A stretch of DNA of 64,000 nt from Roseimarinus sediminis (GCF_050433125.1 NZ_JBNPXV010000012.1:1-64000); one strand, 5' to 3'. Counted from the stretch's first letter, positions 7,908-18,560 are shown. Translations and numbers: made by a program. Notes: generated from the sequence alone by a model not told the origin.

Positions 7908-10187
7908 ATGATGAAGAATCGAACTTTCCTTTTGGCTCTTTTGAGTTTTATGCTGCTTATTCCTTTTGTATTGCAGTCTCAGGTTGTTTCAGAATTGATC
8001 GTTGTCGATCAGTTTGGTTATCTGCCCGATGCCCAAAAAGTAGCGGTACTCAGAGACCCGCAAACGGGTTTCGACAGTGATCAAAGCTATCAGCCGGGAA
8101 ATAGCTTTCATGTGATCAACGAAGCTGACAGCAGCGTGGTATATAGCGGCACCATTGTTCAGTGGAAAAGCGGGAGAACCGATGACTCATCGGGCGACCG
8201 GGTGTGGCATTTCGATTTCAGCAAAGTGAAAGCCAGCGGAAACTACTACCTGCTGGATGAAGAAAACAGCCTGCGTTCATATTCCTTCACCATTTCGCCC
8301 ACTGTTTATAAGGAAGTTTTGAAACAGGCGGCACGGACTTTTTTTTATCAGCGGGCAGGTTTTGCAAAAGACGAGGAGTATGCAGGCAAAGAATGGGCCG
8401 ACGGGGCGAGTCATTTAGGACCGCTTCAGGACAAAAACTGTCGCTTGTACAACGAGGTTAACAATGTGGAAACCGAACGCGATGTAAGTGGTGGTTGGTA
8501 CGATGCAGGTGATTACAATAAATACACCAGTTGGACGGCAGGCTATGTGGTCGAAATGATGCTGGCCTATCTGGAGGCGCCTGTGGCATGGACCGACGAT
8601 TTCGACCTTCCTGAATCGGGAAACGGTGTACCCGATTTGCTGGATGAAGCAAAATGGGGTACCGACCATTTGTTGCGCTTACAGGAAGCCGATGGAAGTA
8701 TGATCAGCATCGTGGGACTGGCTCATGCCAGCCCGCCATCGGCAGCCGATGGGATGAGCCGCTACGGTTCTCCCAATACTTCGGCCACACTAAAAGGTGC
8801 AGCAGCTTTTGCTATCAGCGCAAAGGTATTTCGTCTGATTGGTTCTGATGACTATGCGTTTACACTCGAAAATGCGGCCATTGCTGCCTGGGATTGGGCC
8901 GATTCCAACCCTGACGTGCTTTTTCAAAACAATTCATCTGAATACGCTTCTCAGGGATTGGGTGCCGGACAGATGGAAATGGATGACTATGGTCGTTTAA
9001 CTGCCAAAATTGAAGCAGCTGTTTTTCTTTTTGAACTCACCGGTGATGAAAAGTACCGTTCTTTTGTCGATCAGAACTACGAACTGGTGCACATGTTGCA
9101 ATGGAACTATGTTTATCCCTACGAAGGAACCAGCCAAAACATGCTATTGTATTATGCTCAACTTGACGAGGCAAGTCATGCCGTAGCAGAAAAGATCAAA
9201 CGTGTTTACCGTAATTCGATGGAGCAATCGGAGGCCAATTTGCCTGCTTTGAAAAAACAGCTTGACCCTTACATGGCGTATCTCGACAGTTATGTGTGGG
9301 GTAGTAACAACATCAAGGCCATCAAGGGAAATATGCTGATGAACCTGCTGTATTATTCCGACGGCTCCTATTCAAAGAATGAAATCAGAAATCTGGCTGC
9401 CAACTATCTTCATTATCTTCATGGTGTAAATCCTTTGAATTTTGTATACCTGTCGAACATGTATCGGTTTGGAGCAGAAAACGGGGTGAATGAATTTTAC
9501 CACAGCTGGTTTACCAATGGCAGTAAACGCTGGGATCGGGTAGGGCATTCTACCTATGGTCCGCCACCGGGTTTTTTAACCGGAGGCCCTAACCCTGGTT
9601 ACGACTGGGACGGCTGCTGTCCGGGAGGATGTGGATCATCGTCGAACAATGCTGCTTGCCGCGCCGAAGCCATTGAGCCCCCAAAAAATCAACCCGAGCA
9701 AAAGTCGTACAAGGATTTCAACACCAGCTGGCCGTTGAACTCGTGGAGTGTAACCGAAAACAGTTGTGGTTATCAGGTAAGTTACCTGCGTCTGTTATCA
9801 AAATTTGTCGGGCTTCATTACGACTGCAATGGCGACCCCGACGGAACGGCCTACATTGATTCATGTGGAAACTGTGCAGGAGGAAATACGGGCATTGAGC
9901 CTGTCCTCGATGCAAGCAATTGCGGAGGAGTGGGGCTCATTGAAATGAATTCGGACCAGACAGCTCCGGTACGAATTTATCCCAACCCGGCGGGTGAATC
10001 GGTTCGTATTGAAAGCAGTTTGTCAGTCCTGAACCTCGAATTGTACAATGGCCGGGGTGAACGCTTGCTTCAAACCTGCGTCGATCGAAGTGCGAAAATT
10101 GACATGTCAATGTATGCTCCCGGTTTGTATTATTTCAGAATTCAAAATGAAAGCAAAGGATTTAGTCAAAAAATTGTAAAAAGATAA
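7908..10187 (+). CDS. GH9 endoglucanase with T9SS sorting domain
   Basis: 759 residues. Signal peptide 1-24; the ATG at 7911 is an alternative start one codon later. An N-terminal immunoglobulin-like CelD_N domain (VVDQFGYLPDAQKVAVL, ~30-115) precedes an (alpha/alpha)6 GH9 catalytic domain (~125-640). GGWYDAGDYNKY near 197 carries the catalytic-base Asp pair, and VTENSCGYQ near 616 the general-acid Glu. A short DCNGDPDGTAYIDSCGNC segment (~645-665) resembles a calcium-binding thrombospondin-3-like linker. The last ~70 residues (RIYPNPAGESVRIES... KIVKR) are a T9SS sorting domain, so the enzyme is likely surface-exposed. GH9 enzymes cut cellulose, mixed-linkage glucan or related beta-glucans. 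The DUF4380 gene follows after 11 bp, probably in the same operon. Confidence 0.92.
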   Translation: MMKNRTFLLALLSFMLLIPFVLQSQVVSELIVVDQFGYLPDAQKVAVLRDPQTGFDSDQSYQPGNSFHVINEADSSVVYSGTIVQWKSGRTDDSSGDRVWHFDFSKVKASGNYYLLDEENSLRSYSFTISPTVYKEVLKQAARTFFYQRAGFAKDEEYAGKEWADGASHLGPLQDKNCRLYNEVNNVETERDVSGGWYDAGDYNKYTSWTAGYVVEMMLAYLEAPVAWTDDFDLPESGNGVPDLLDEAKWGTDHLLRLQEADGSMISIVGLAHASPPSAADGMSRYGSPNTSATLKGAAAFAISAKVFRLIGSDDYAFTLENAAIAAWDWADSNPDVLFQNNSSEYASQGLGAGQMEMDDYGRLTAKIEAAVFLFELTGDEKYRSFVDQNYELVHMLQWNYVYPYEGTSQNMLLYYAQLDEASHAVAEKIKRVYRNSMEQSEANLPALKKQLDPYMAYLDSYVWGSNNIKAIKGNMLMNLLYYSDGSYSKNEIRNLAANYLHYLHGVNPLNFVYLSNMYRFGAENGVNEFYHSWFTNGSKRWDRVGHSTYGPPPGFLTGGPNPGYDWDGCCPGGCGSSSNNAACRAEAIEPPKNQPEQKSYKDFNTSWPLNSWSVTENSCGYQVSYLRLLSKFVGLHYDCNGDPDGTAYIDSCGNCAGGNTGIEPVLDASNCGGVGLIEMNSDQTAPVRIYPNPAGESVRIESSLSVLNLELYNGRGERLLQTCVDRSAKIDMSMYAPGLYYFRIQNESKGFSQKIVKR

Positions 10188-10198
10188 ATTAGAAATCA

Positions 10199-11155
10199 AT
10201 GATCAGGTTCTTCTGTTTTTTTATTCCGCTCACCTTCCTGCTGAACCTTCCTCCTGTGAATGGTCAAACGCTTGAATTGAACAATGGTGAAATGAGGGCC
10301 GTTTTTCTTCCCGATGTGGGAGGAAGATTGGTGTTTCTGGGCACTCCTGGCGGCGATAACTTACTCTTTTCTGATTCAACCCTGTGGAATGAAGCCGAAA
10401 GTGAAAGAATGCCGGTTGAGCCCCGCCCGGGCTACGATTTCAAAGCATACAATGGTTTCATCAGCTGGCTTGGACCGCAATCGGACTGGTGGAATCAGCA
10501 GGACATATTGCCTGAAAAGAAAGGCGATTTATGGCCTCCCGATCCGTATCTTGTTTACGGCCAATTTGAAGTAAACAAACAAAGTACTTCCGAGCTGGTA
10601 ATGACAGGTCCCGAAAGTGCCATCAGCGGGATCAAAATGATCAAATCGTTTCGTCTCGACGGCAGGCACCTGCACATCAGTACTTCAGCTGTTAATGTGC
10701 GGTCAGCGCCTGTTTCGTGGGATGTGTGGTCGAATGCCCGCTTTAATGCCTTTGCCAGGGCACGGGTGCCGGTTAATAAAAACAGTGTGTTGAAAATCGA
10801 AACTGTGAATAATCAGGAAAGGGAAATTCTGGAACATGAAATCAGCGACGGGTTTTTTAGCTTTTTACCCGAACTGCCTGAAAACAATAGCAAGCGTCGA
10901 ATGTCGAAGGTCTATCTGTATCCGGCTGAAGGCAAAATGATGGTAGAATCCATGAATTACAGGCTGTCCATCACCTTCGACCTGATTCCTGCCCGCCTTA
11001 TTCATCCTGAACAGGCTTTGGTCGAAGTGTACAATTGCGTTTCGGCCGACGGGACTTCCGATTTGCTCGAAATGGAACACCATTCGGCTTACCATACAAT
11101 GGCACCGGGCGATACAATTACCCTGCGCGAAGTGTGGATGCTGGAAAGTTTTTAG
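10199..11155 (+). CDS. DUF4380-type secreted protein
   Basis: 318 residues with a signal peptide (RFFCFFIPLTFLLNLPPVNG). The mature start LELNNGEMRAVFLPDVGGRLVFLG is typical of DUF4380, a galactose-mutarotase-like beta-sandwich whose conserved feature is the [LP]xxGGR loop. WLGPQSDWW near 87 and a terminal HSAYHTMAPGDTITLREVW segment fit this fold. No enzymatic activity is established for the family to my knowledge. It follows GH9 by 11 bp and is probably co-transcribed, which suggests binding or processing of the sugars released by GH9. The downstream HTCS is convergent, with a 43-bp gap and no clear terminator. Confidence 0.7.
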   Translation: MIRFFCFFIPLTFLLNLPPVNGQTLELNNGEMRAVFLPDVGGRLVFLGTPGGDNLLFSDSTLWNEAESERMPVEPRPGYDFKAYNGFISWLGPQSDWWNQQDILPEKKGDLWPPDPYLVYGQFEVNKQSTSELVMTGPESAISGIKMIKSFRLDGRHLHISTSAVNVRSAPVSWDVWSNARFNAFARARVPVNKNSVLKIETVNNQEREILEHEISDGFFSFLPELPENNSKRRMSKVYLYPAEGKMMVESMNYRLSITFDLIPARLIHPEQALVEVYNCVSADGTSDLLEMEHHSAYHTMAPGDTITLREVWMLESF

Positions 11156-11198
11156 TCCAACAGGATATTCGCTTCTCATCAATTAAACCTGCCTGTTT

Positions 11199-14100
11199 TT
11201 AACTTTCTCCTTTCCGCAGGAATTCTGATGGCGAGCATTTGTAGAATTTTTTGAAGATACGGCTGAAATACTTGGGATCGTTAAAACCGGTGGCATAAGC
11301 AATTTCGCTGATCTGCAGGTTGCCCTTCTTTAACAATTCGGTCGATTTTTTAAGCCGGTACACGTTAATGAAGTCGTTGGCCGAAAGGTTGGTGATGGCT
11401 TTCAGTTTTTTGTACAACTGGCTTCGGCTCACGTACATGGCCGATGCAAAGTGGTCGACATCGAACGATGAATCGGTGTAGTACTGTTCAACCACTTCAT
11501 TCACCTTGCTAAAGAACTGATGGTCGAGTTTTGAGCTGGTAATTTCGGTGGCAGGTACCTCGTCGAGCGAGCTGAAACGGCTGCGCATCTTTTTGCGGTT
11601 CTCAATAATGGCTTTTGCCTTGGCAATCAGGATGTCGACATTAAACGGTTTGGCTATGTAATCGTCGGCTCCCTGTTCGAGTCCCTCAATAAATTCGTTG
11701 GTGCTTCCTTTGGCTGTGAGCAGGATGAGTGGAATGTGACTGGTGTACAGGTTGTTTTTTGTTCTCTTGCATAGTTCCAGACCGTCCATTTCGGGCATCA
11801 TAATGTCGCTGATTATTAACGCAGGATCTTCATTCTTTGCCAGTTGATAGGCTTCAGCCCCATTGCTTGCCTCGAGTACTTGAAAATAGGGGGCCAGCGC
11901 ATTGCAAATAAACGAGCGCATGTCGTTGTTGTCTTCAGCAACCAGTATTTTTTCGATGGGGGCATCGCCTGCCAAAAGTTCTGTGTTGGCTGGTGTTTTC
12001 AGTTGTTCTGAAAGCACTGCAACTTTGTTTCTTATGTTCGATTCGAATGCCTGGCCGCGTGTGTCAATCTCATGGTCGGCAAAGAATTTTTTATTGGCCG
12101 GGAGGGTAACAATAAAGCGGGTTCCTTCGCCGGGAATACTTTTCACCTCGATGCTTCCATACATGAATTCAACCAGGCTTTTGACAAGCGACAGACCAAT
12201 TCCGGTGCCTCTGTTTACGTGATTACGTGAGTCGGTTACCTGAAAAAAGCGGTCGAAGAGGCGGCTTAGCTGATTGCTGGCAATGCCAATGCCCGTATCA
12301 GCTATTTCGATTTGAAGAAACTCATTTTCATTTCTTTTGAATGAGCGGGCTTTAAGCAGTACCTGTTTGCCCGAAGGAGTAAATTTGAAAGCATTGGATA
12401 GCAGGTTGTAAAGTACATTCTCGAGTTTTTCCTTGTCGATCCACGAAACATTGTTCACTTCCAGTTCGCATCGGTAATCGATGTTGTTTTTCTGGGCAAG
12501 TACCATGAACGAATCATAAATCTCGTTCAAATAGGCTTCGGTATGGGTTAGCTCCACCTGAAGTTCCTGATTGCCCGTTTCCACCTTTCTAATTTCGAGC
12601 AACTGATTAATGAGCATCAGTAAGCGCTGTGCATTGCGGTTGATGGTTTTAATCAGTTTACTGCTTTCTTCATCATCGCTGAACTTTTTTATTAGCCGTT
12701 CAACGGGCGAAATGATGAGGGTTAGCGGCGTGCGGAATTCATGTGAAATATTGGTGAAGAATTTCATTTGCTGTTGATTAACATCCTTCACTTTCTGATT
12801 GAGCAGGATGAGCTCATCCCGTTGTATCGAAATCTCATTGTTTTTGTTTTCCAGCTCTTGCTTCTGATTTTCAATTTGTGTTTGCCTTCTTTCCAGTTGG
12901 TGGTTGTATTCTATCAGTTCGCTGGCTTGCTGTTCAAGCTTAATTTTTTGCTCCTCAATTTGTTGGGTTCTGATGCGTACCTTTTCTTCCAGCATGCGTT
13001 TTTGCTGAATAATGCGACGCATCTGTAACTGAATCAGAAAGAAAGTAAGGGTTACAACAAAAATTACCAGCAATATTCTGAATAATTGGGTTTTCCAGAA
13101 GGGGGGTGTTATAATAATGGTTAAGCTGGAAGGGTCGTTGTTCCATATCCCGTCGCCATTTGAAGCTTTTAATAAGAAAGTGTATGTTCCACCGGCCAGG
13201 TTGCTGTAATTGGCAAAGCGACGTTGAGCAGGAACAGTTATCCAGTCTTTGTCGATTCCTTCCATCATGTAAGCAAAGTTGGCTTTTTCGGGCAGGTAAT
13301 AGTCGAATCCCGAAAAGTCGAATGAAATGTTGTTATCGCGATAACTTAGCAAAATGGTATCGGCAACATACACCGGTTCATTGAGAACGACCTGGTCGTG
13401 AAATTTTTCACCCGGTTGTACTTCGTTGTTAAAAATCCTAAGCCGGGTTATTTTAGGATCGGGAAGCTGCCGGTAAGCCAGAATGTTTTCGGGCTTGAAG
13501 TAGTTGAGTCCTTCGGTACCACCAAAATAAAGGGTTCCGTCGCTGCTTCGGAATGATGCTGACCAGTAAAACTGGTTGTTGATCAAGCCATCCTGTTTGA
13601 AGAAATTACGAAACTGATCAATTTCTACATCGAGCATCGAAAGACCGTAATCGGTACTAAACCAAAGGTTTCCCTTGTGGTCTTCCTGAATGCCATAAAT
13701 TACATTGTTCGAAAGTCCTTCATCCTGTGAGTAGCGCTTGCTTCGGAGCCGGCCATTTTCATCGATTTCAACGCGGGCCATTCCCTTACCGTAGGTGCCC
13801 AGCCATATCGCTCCACGGCTGTCTTCAAGCAATGTAACAATGTAATTTCCGGGTATTGAAAGTGAATCGCTTGCCTGGTGTTGATAGAAATCGATGGGTT
13901 GAAGCAGGTATTCGTCATTGTTGACCATTCGGATGGCACTGGCCGGAAAGCGGAAAAGTCCGTTACGCGTCCCTATCCAGTAATATCCTTTGGAGTCGAG
14001 TAGCATACAGCCGATTTCTGATAATGGCGGAGTGTCTTTATCAGGGTTCTCAAGGGTGGTAAACCTGCCGGTGCTGTAATTGAGTATTGAAAGTCCGCCT

Positions 14101-15569
14101 TCGGTACCAATCAGTAAAAAGCCGCGGGAATCGTTCAGCAGCGATGAAATGAATGAATTGACAAGTGTCCCGCGATATGCCGGACTTGCAGCTTCGATGC
14201 GTTGAATTTTAACCTTGTTGGAGTTGGTGGTCAGTGCATTGAGTCCAAGCCCCCAGCTTCCTGCATAAAGTTTGTCGTCTTCGCCTCTGACCAGCGAGGT
14301 AATGTAATCGCTGCTTAGTGTGCTGTTGTCGAGAGCATTGTAAGTGTAATGGGTAAAGCGTTGGCTTCTAAGGTTCAGGTGATTGATCCCTCCTCCGGCT
14401 GTACCTATCCACAAATCATCGCCTTCGCGCAATATCGAGTTAATGGTGTTTTCGTTTAAGCTGTTGGGGTTATTGGGATCGTTGGCGTAAAACTCAAACT
14501 GGTTCTGGAATACATTGAATTTATTGATGCCACCTTTTTCGGTACCAATCCATACATTGCCATTGTTATCGCTGAAAAGTGTGCTGATAAACTGATTGTT
14601 GAGCTTAAAGTTTTCGGGCCCCTCCTCGGGAAAGGAGAAAAATTTTCCTGAATAACTGTCGAAAATCTGCAATCCGCCTAAGCTGCCAACCAGCAGCTGC
14701 CCCGATGCATCCTGGATTATTTTGTTAACGGTATTGTGGGCTACCGAATGCGGGTTGGTGGGTTCGTGTTCAAACCATTGTTCTGTCCGGGTATTATTCC
14801 ATATTACACCCATTCCGCTGAAACTTCCGAAAAATAAATCGCCCAGCTTAGTTTCATAAATGTCTGTTACATTGTATTGTGCAGGCAGTACCATGCCATC
14901 GATGCTGTTGACAAACTGACCGGTTTTGGGAAGGAAAGCCAACGCGCCACCTGAAGTTCCGATCAGCAGTTTATTGGATGGTGAACGGTAAATGGTGTTC
15001 ACCTGATTGACCGGTAAATTGCCATTTTCAACAGTATAATGCCTGATCAGTTCATAATGTCCTTCGGTATCGGCCTGCAACAGGTAGAGACCACTGTTGC
15101 TGGTACTCACCCAGAGATGCTTGTCGTAGGCAAGCAGGGAAGTTACACGCGAAATACTGTTCAATTCGGGCTTGAGGGTAGTATAGGAATAAATATGTCC
15201 GCTAATGGGGTCGTAATACGACAGCCCGTTTAACGATCCAATCCAAAGCCGGCCATCTTCTCCCTGTTCAATGGCGCTGATCATGTTGTCGGGAAGCGAG
15301 CCTGAAGCACTTTCGTCCGAACGGAACGACTCAAATGAATAGCCGTCGAAACGACTGATCCCGTTATTGGTTCCAAACCACATAAAGCCATAACTGTCTA
15401 CAGCAATGGCATTGATGGTATTCTGTGGTAAGCCGTCTTCAATTCCCAGGTATTGATAACGGTAATTGAGTGGCTGTTGTGCACTAAGTTGTGTAGCCAG
15501 GAATATTCCCAGGCATATTAGGTAAAATAGTATGTTTCTTGTTTTCATGCGTTGTACCCGATTTTTCAT
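11199..15569 (-). CDS. Hybrid two-component system regulator (HTCS)
   Basis: 1456 residues; one-protein sensor, kinase, receiver and DNA-binding regulator. Signal or anchor at the N-terminus (the second Met at 15548 gives a tidier signal peptide). About 700 residues of Reg_prop repeats (for example GFMWFGTNNGISRFDGYSF near 70) form two periplasmic propellers, then a Y_Y_Y domain, a membrane helix near 836 (FRILLVIFVVTLTFFLI) and a long coiled coil. HisKA H-box NISHEFRTPLTLI is near 940, followed by HATPase (DTGIGIASNQ, GTGIGLSLVKS), a receiver with phospho-Asp near 1255 (ISDIMMPEMDG) and a C-terminal AraC HTH (~1360-1456). HTCS proteins bind oligosaccharides and activate adjacent polysaccharide-utilisation genes. 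GH9/DUF4380 and divergent GH51/GH43 are the natural targets; the ligand is unknown. Confidence 0.95.
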   Translation of the reverse strand: MKNRVQRMKTRNILFYLICLGIFLATQLSAQQPLNYRYQYLGIEDGLPQNTINAIAVDSYGFMWFGTNNGISRFDGYSFESFRSDESASGSLPDNMISAIEQGEDGRLWIGSLNGLSYYDPISGHIYSYTTLKPELNSISRVTSLLAYDKHLWVSTSNSGLYLLQADTEGHYELIRHYTVENGNLPVNQVNTIYRSPSNKLLIGTSGGALAFLPKTGQFVNSIDGMVLPAQYNVTDIYETKLGDLFFGSFSGMGVIWNNTRTEQWFEHEPTNPHSVAHNTVNKIIQDASGQLLVGSLGGLQIFDSYSGKFFSFPEEGPENFKLNNQFISTLFSDNNGNVWIGTEKGGINKFNVFQNQFEFYANDPNNPNSLNENTINSILREGDDLWIGTAGGGINHLNLRSQRFTHYTYNALDNSTLSSDYITSLVRGEDDKLYAGSWGLGLNALTTNSNKVKIQRIEAASPAYRGTLVNSFISSLLNDSRGFLLIGTEGGLSILNYSTGRFTTLENPDKDTPPLSEIGCMLLDSKGYYWIGTRNGLFRFPASAIRMVNNDEYLLQPIDFYQHQASDSLSIPGNYIVTLLEDSRGAIWLGTYGKGMARVEIDENGRLRSKRYSQDEGLSNNVIYGIQEDHKGNLWFSTDYGLSMLDVEIDQFRNFFKQDGLINNQFYWSASFRSSDGTLYFGGTEGLNYFKPENILAYRQLPDPKITRLRIFNNEVQPGEKFHDQVVLNEPVYVADTILLSYRDNNISFDFSGFDYYLPEKANFAYMMEGIDKDWITVPAQRRFANYSNLAGGTYTFLLKASNGDGIWNNDPSSLTIIITPPFWKTQLFRILLVIFVVTLTFFLIQLQMRRIIQQKRMLEEKVRIRTQQIEEQKIKLEQQASELIEYNHQLERRQTQIENQKQELENKNNEISIQRDELILLNQKVKDVNQQQMKFFTNISHEFRTPLTLIISPVERLIKKFSDDEESSKLIKTINRNAQRLLMLINQLLEIRKVETGNQELQVELTHTEAYLNEIYDSFMVLAQKNNIDYRCELEVNNVSWIDKEKLENVLYNLLSNAFKFTPSGKQVLLKARSFKRNENEFLQIEIADTGIGIASNQLSRLFDRFFQVTDSRNHVNRGTGIGLSLVKSLVEFMYGSIEVKSIPGEGTRFIVTLPANKKFFADHEIDTRGQAFESNIRNKVAVLSEQLKTPANTELLAGDAPIEKILVAEDNNDMRSFICNALAPYFQVLEASNGAEAYQLAKNEDPALIISDIMMPEMDGLELCKRTKNNLYTSHIPLILLTAKGSTNEFIEGLEQGADDYIAKPFNVDILIAKAKAIIENRKKMRSRFSSLDEVPATEITSSKLDHQFFSKVNEVVEQYYTDSSFDVDHFASAMYVSRSQLYKKLKAITNLSANDFINVYRLKKSTELLKKGNLQISEIAYATGFNDPKYFSRIFKKFYKCSPSEFLRKGES

Positions 15570-15913
15570 CTAAGTTTCAAGGTTAAAAGTATAAAAAAAT
15601 AATACGTTGAAATCATTCATCGGGCTTTAAAACAGAAGTCCTCTTTATATAAATAATTGTCCACCCGCTGCAATTTTTTGTGCTGTAGCTTTGACTCTGG
15701 CAGTCGAATACAGCACGATTGAGTAATTTCTGGTAACGATTTATTCAAAGGGCAATCAATAAAAAACAAAGATTAGTCAGGCAGGACTGCCGGCTTACAT
15801 TGACCTGTTGACAGCATACTTACCTGTGCTATGGGTATCCTGCCTGACGATCTTCCTTGACAAAACATTTTAGCCGAACAAACAAATTGCATCAAACATA
15901 TAATCTTAAAGTT

Positions 15914-17503
15914 ATGATTAAAGGTAGAATTACGGTGCTGGCCGTCATGGTATGGACCCTGGTAGGGGCAGGTCAGCTGTTTGCGCAAAATGCAAGAATT
16001 AAAATCGATGTGGAGCGCAAGGTAGGTGAAATCGACAAGCTCCTTTACGGAAATTTTGTGGAACATCTTGGACGTTGCGTCTATGGTGGCATTTACGATG
16101 AAGGTTCACCCCTCTCTGATGAGCGCGGATTCAGGAAAGATGTACTTGAAGCCGTAAAGGGCCTTAATGTAAGTATAACACGTTATCCCGGTGGAAATTT
16201 TGTGTCGAACTATCATTGGAAAGATGGTGTGGGGCCGAAAGATGAACGTCCTCCCCGAATGGAACTGGCCTGGGCAAGGCTCGAGAGCAATCGCTTTGGA
16301 ACCAATGAATTCATGCAGTTTGCCCGTGAAATAGGGACTGAACCTTATTTTTCCGTAAACATGGGTACCGGAACCATTGAGGAAGCACAGCAGTGGGTTG
16401 AATATTGCAATGTGGCCGAAGGTCCTTACTATGCCGAATTACGAAAGCAGCACGGATTCGCCGAACCCTGGAATATAAAGTACTGGAGCCTGGGTAACGA
16501 GATGGATGGATTCTGGCAAATGGGCCATCTCAATGCTGAAGACTATGCCAAGAAAGCCCGTGAAGCAGCCAAGCTGATGAAACTTACTTCGCCCGATATT
16601 AAGCTGATTGCAGCCGGTTCATCGAATTACCGGCCCGATGCCGATCCCAACGAATGGAATGCCACCATTCTGGCCGAACTGCGCGATGTGGTCGATTATC
16701 TGGCCCTTCACATGTATGTTGGCAATCCTTCGGATGATTATTACAACTACCTTTCAACTCCGCTGGTGCTCGAAGAACGCACAAAAGTGGTAAAGGGCCT
16801 GATAGCGCGTGAAATGGAAAATGCCGATCGTGGTGACCGTGAACCCATTTACATTGCCTGGGACGAGTACAACTCGTGGTACCGGGCACGCGATGCTGAA
16901 ACAATGGCCGGCACACGCGCTCTCGAAGAACTCTACAATCTGGAAGACGCCCTGGTGATTGCTGGTTTCCTGAACGCTTTTGTACGCAATGCCGACATTG
17001 TTAAAATGGCCAACATGGCTCAGCTGGTCAATGTGATTGCCCCAATCTTCACCAGTGAAGACGATATGTTTCTGCAAACCATTTATTATCCCCTGCAGCT
17101 TTTTGCACAGAATGTTTACGGAACCTCACTCGATGTTTTTGTCGACTGTGATACTTATGCTACCGATGAGTTCTTTGTTGGGCTGGGAGAATCAACTACC
17201 AAACAGGAGGCGGTTCCTTACCTCGATGTGTCGGCTGCGTATCTCAACGGCGAAGTGATAATTAATGTGGTAAACCGCCACAAGGATGAAGCCATTACTA
17301 CCGATATTATTTCGCAGGAAGGCGAGTTTGAGGGTTCGGTCGAAATCTACGAAGTGAACGGTCCGAATGTGAAAGCAAGGAACGATTTTGGAAAGACCGA
17401 AGTGGAAAGCAAAAAACTTTCCCCGGTGAAAGCCAAAGGTGAAGTATTTACTTATACCTTCCCGGCACACTCGTTTACTCAGCTCAAAGCACGTTTAAAA
17501 TAG
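15914..17503 (+). CDS. GH51 alpha-L-arabinofuranosidase
   Basis: 529 residues from the ATG at 15914; an earlier in-frame ATG at 15857 would put 19 polar residues before the signal peptide (ITVLAVMVWTLVGAGQLFAQ) and is unlikely. The mature protein opens KIDVERKVGEIDKLLYGNFVEH, typical of GH51. The acid/base Glu lies in WSLGNEMDGFW near 195 and the nucleophile Glu in IAWDEYNSWY near 317. A C-terminal beta-sandwich ends in FPAHSFTQLKARLK. It removes terminal alpha-L-arabinofuranose from arabinan or arabinoxylan, here in the periplasm. It begins a divergent unit with respect to the HTCS, and the GH43 gene follows after only 7 bp, so the two form an arabinose-releasing operon. Confidence 0.93.
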   Translation: MIKGRITVLAVMVWTLVGAGQLFAQNARIKIDVERKVGEIDKLLYGNFVEHLGRCVYGGIYDEGSPLSDERGFRKDVLEAVKGLNVSITRYPGGNFVSNYHWKDGVGPKDERPPRMELAWARLESNRFGTNEFMQFAREIGTEPYFSVNMGTGTIEEAQQWVEYCNVAEGPYYAELRKQHGFAEPWNIKYWSLGNEMDGFWQMGHLNAEDYAKKAREAAKLMKLTSPDIKLIAAGSSNYRPDADPNEWNATILAELRDVVDYLALHMYVGNPSDDYYNYLSTPLVLEERTKVVKGLIAREMENADRGDREPIYIAWDEYNSWYRARDAETMAGTRALEELYNLEDALVIAGFLNAFVRNADIVKMANMAQLVNVIAPIFTSEDDMFLQTIYYPLQLFAQNVYGTSLDVFVDCDTYATDEFFVGLGESTTKQEAVPYLDVSAAYLNGEVIINVVNRHKDEAITTDIISQEGEFEGSVEIYEVNGPNVKARNDFGKTEVESKKLSPVKAKGEVFTYTFPAHSFTQLKARLK

Positions 17504-17510
17504 AAAACCG

Positions 17511-18521
17511 ATGATGAATGCTATGGAAAAAATTCTACTGACTTGTGCGCTTTTCCTCCTAACGGTGGGGGCCAATGCTCAGAGTAGGAAAATAACTGTT
17601 CACGATCCGGTGGCCATTGAGGCCGATGGTAAGTACTATCTTTTTAACACCGGTCACGGGATTGCCTCCTGGCAGTCGGACGATCTGATTAACTGGGAGT
17701 TTCTTAGACCGGTGTTTCCCGAAAGCCCCGAATGGGCAAAGCAAAGAGTTCCTAAGTTCGACGGGAATATTTGGGCACCTGATGTGTACTTCCATAACGA
17801 CAGGTACTATCTTTATTATTCTATCTCGTCGTTTGCAAGTAACCGCTCTGCCATTGGGGTGGCCACCAATGCAACGCTCGATCCCGATAATGAGAATTAC
17901 CAGTGGACCGATCATGGGCCGGTCATTGAATCGGTGCCCGGGCGCGACAACTGGAATGCCATTGATCCTAATCTGGTTTTTGACGAAAAGAATCAGCCCT
18001 GGCTCTCATTTGGTTCGTTTTGGGGTGGATTGAAAATGTTTCGCTTAAGCGATGATCTGCTTTCAATCGCCGATCCGCAGGAGTGGTCGCACATTGCTTC
18101 GCGCGATCGTGATTTTACTTTGCAGGCCGGAGATCCTGGCAACGGAGCCATCGAAGCACCCTTCATCTTTAAAAAGAACAATTATTATTATTTGTTTGTG
18201 TCTTTCGATCTTTGCTGTCGGGGGCCACGCAGCACGTATAATGTTAGGGTAGGCCGTTCGGAGTCGGCAACTGGACCCTTTATCGACCGCGACGGCGTAG
18301 CCATGAATCAGGGAGGTGGAACCATGGTAATTCAAGGCGATGAAAACTATTATGGTATCGGCCATAACTCGGTTTATACCTTTGGCGATAAGGATTACAT
18401 GTTTAGTCACGGCTATGCTGTCAGTGAAAAGGGCCGGCCCAGATTGCTGGTCCATCAGGTGAATTGGGATGACGAAGCTTGGCCTGTTTTGGAAGAACTT
18501 AAAGATCAGGCAGACAATTAA
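17511..18521 (+). CDS. GH43 endo-arabinanase-like enzyme
   Basis: 336 residues (ATGs at 17511, 17514 and 17523 all precede the signal peptide; the last gives the most compact one). Five-bladed GH43 propeller. Catalytic base Asp in TVHDPVAI just after the signal peptide, the pKa-modulating Asp in NAIDPNLVF near 153, and general-acid Glu in GAIEAPFIF near 213. WAPDVYF and SFDLCCRG match arabinan endo-1,5-alpha-L-arabinosidases. Seven bases separate it from GH51, so the pair likely hydrolyses arabinan backbones and side chains together. The signal peptide and lack of a lipobox suggest a periplasmic or secreted enzyme. A terminator follows at 18561. Confidence 0.88.
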   Translation: MMNAMEKILLTCALFLLTVGANAQSRKITVHDPVAIEADGKYYLFNTGHGIASWQSDDLINWEFLRPVFPESPEWAKQRVPKFDGNIWAPDVYFHNDRYYLYYSISSFASNRSAIGVATNATLDPDNENYQWTDHGPVIESVPGRDNWNAIDPNLVFDEKNQPWLSFGSFWGGLKMFRLSDDLLSIADPQEWSHIASRDRDFTLQAGDPGNGAIEAPFIFKKNNYYYLFVSFDLCCRGPRSTYNVRVGRSESATGPFIDRDGVAMNQGGGTMVIQGDENYYGIGHNSVYTFGDKDYMFSHGYAVSEKGRPRLLVHQVNWDDEAWPVLEELKDQADN

Positions 18522-18560
18522 AGCCACAGAAGCATTTATTGCCTGATATTTTATTACAAG

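Noticed and set aside
15686..15693. TAGCTTTG as GH51 promoter -7 element
   Set aside because: It matches the -7 consensus but is 220 bp from the start and has no -33 TTTG at the right spacing.
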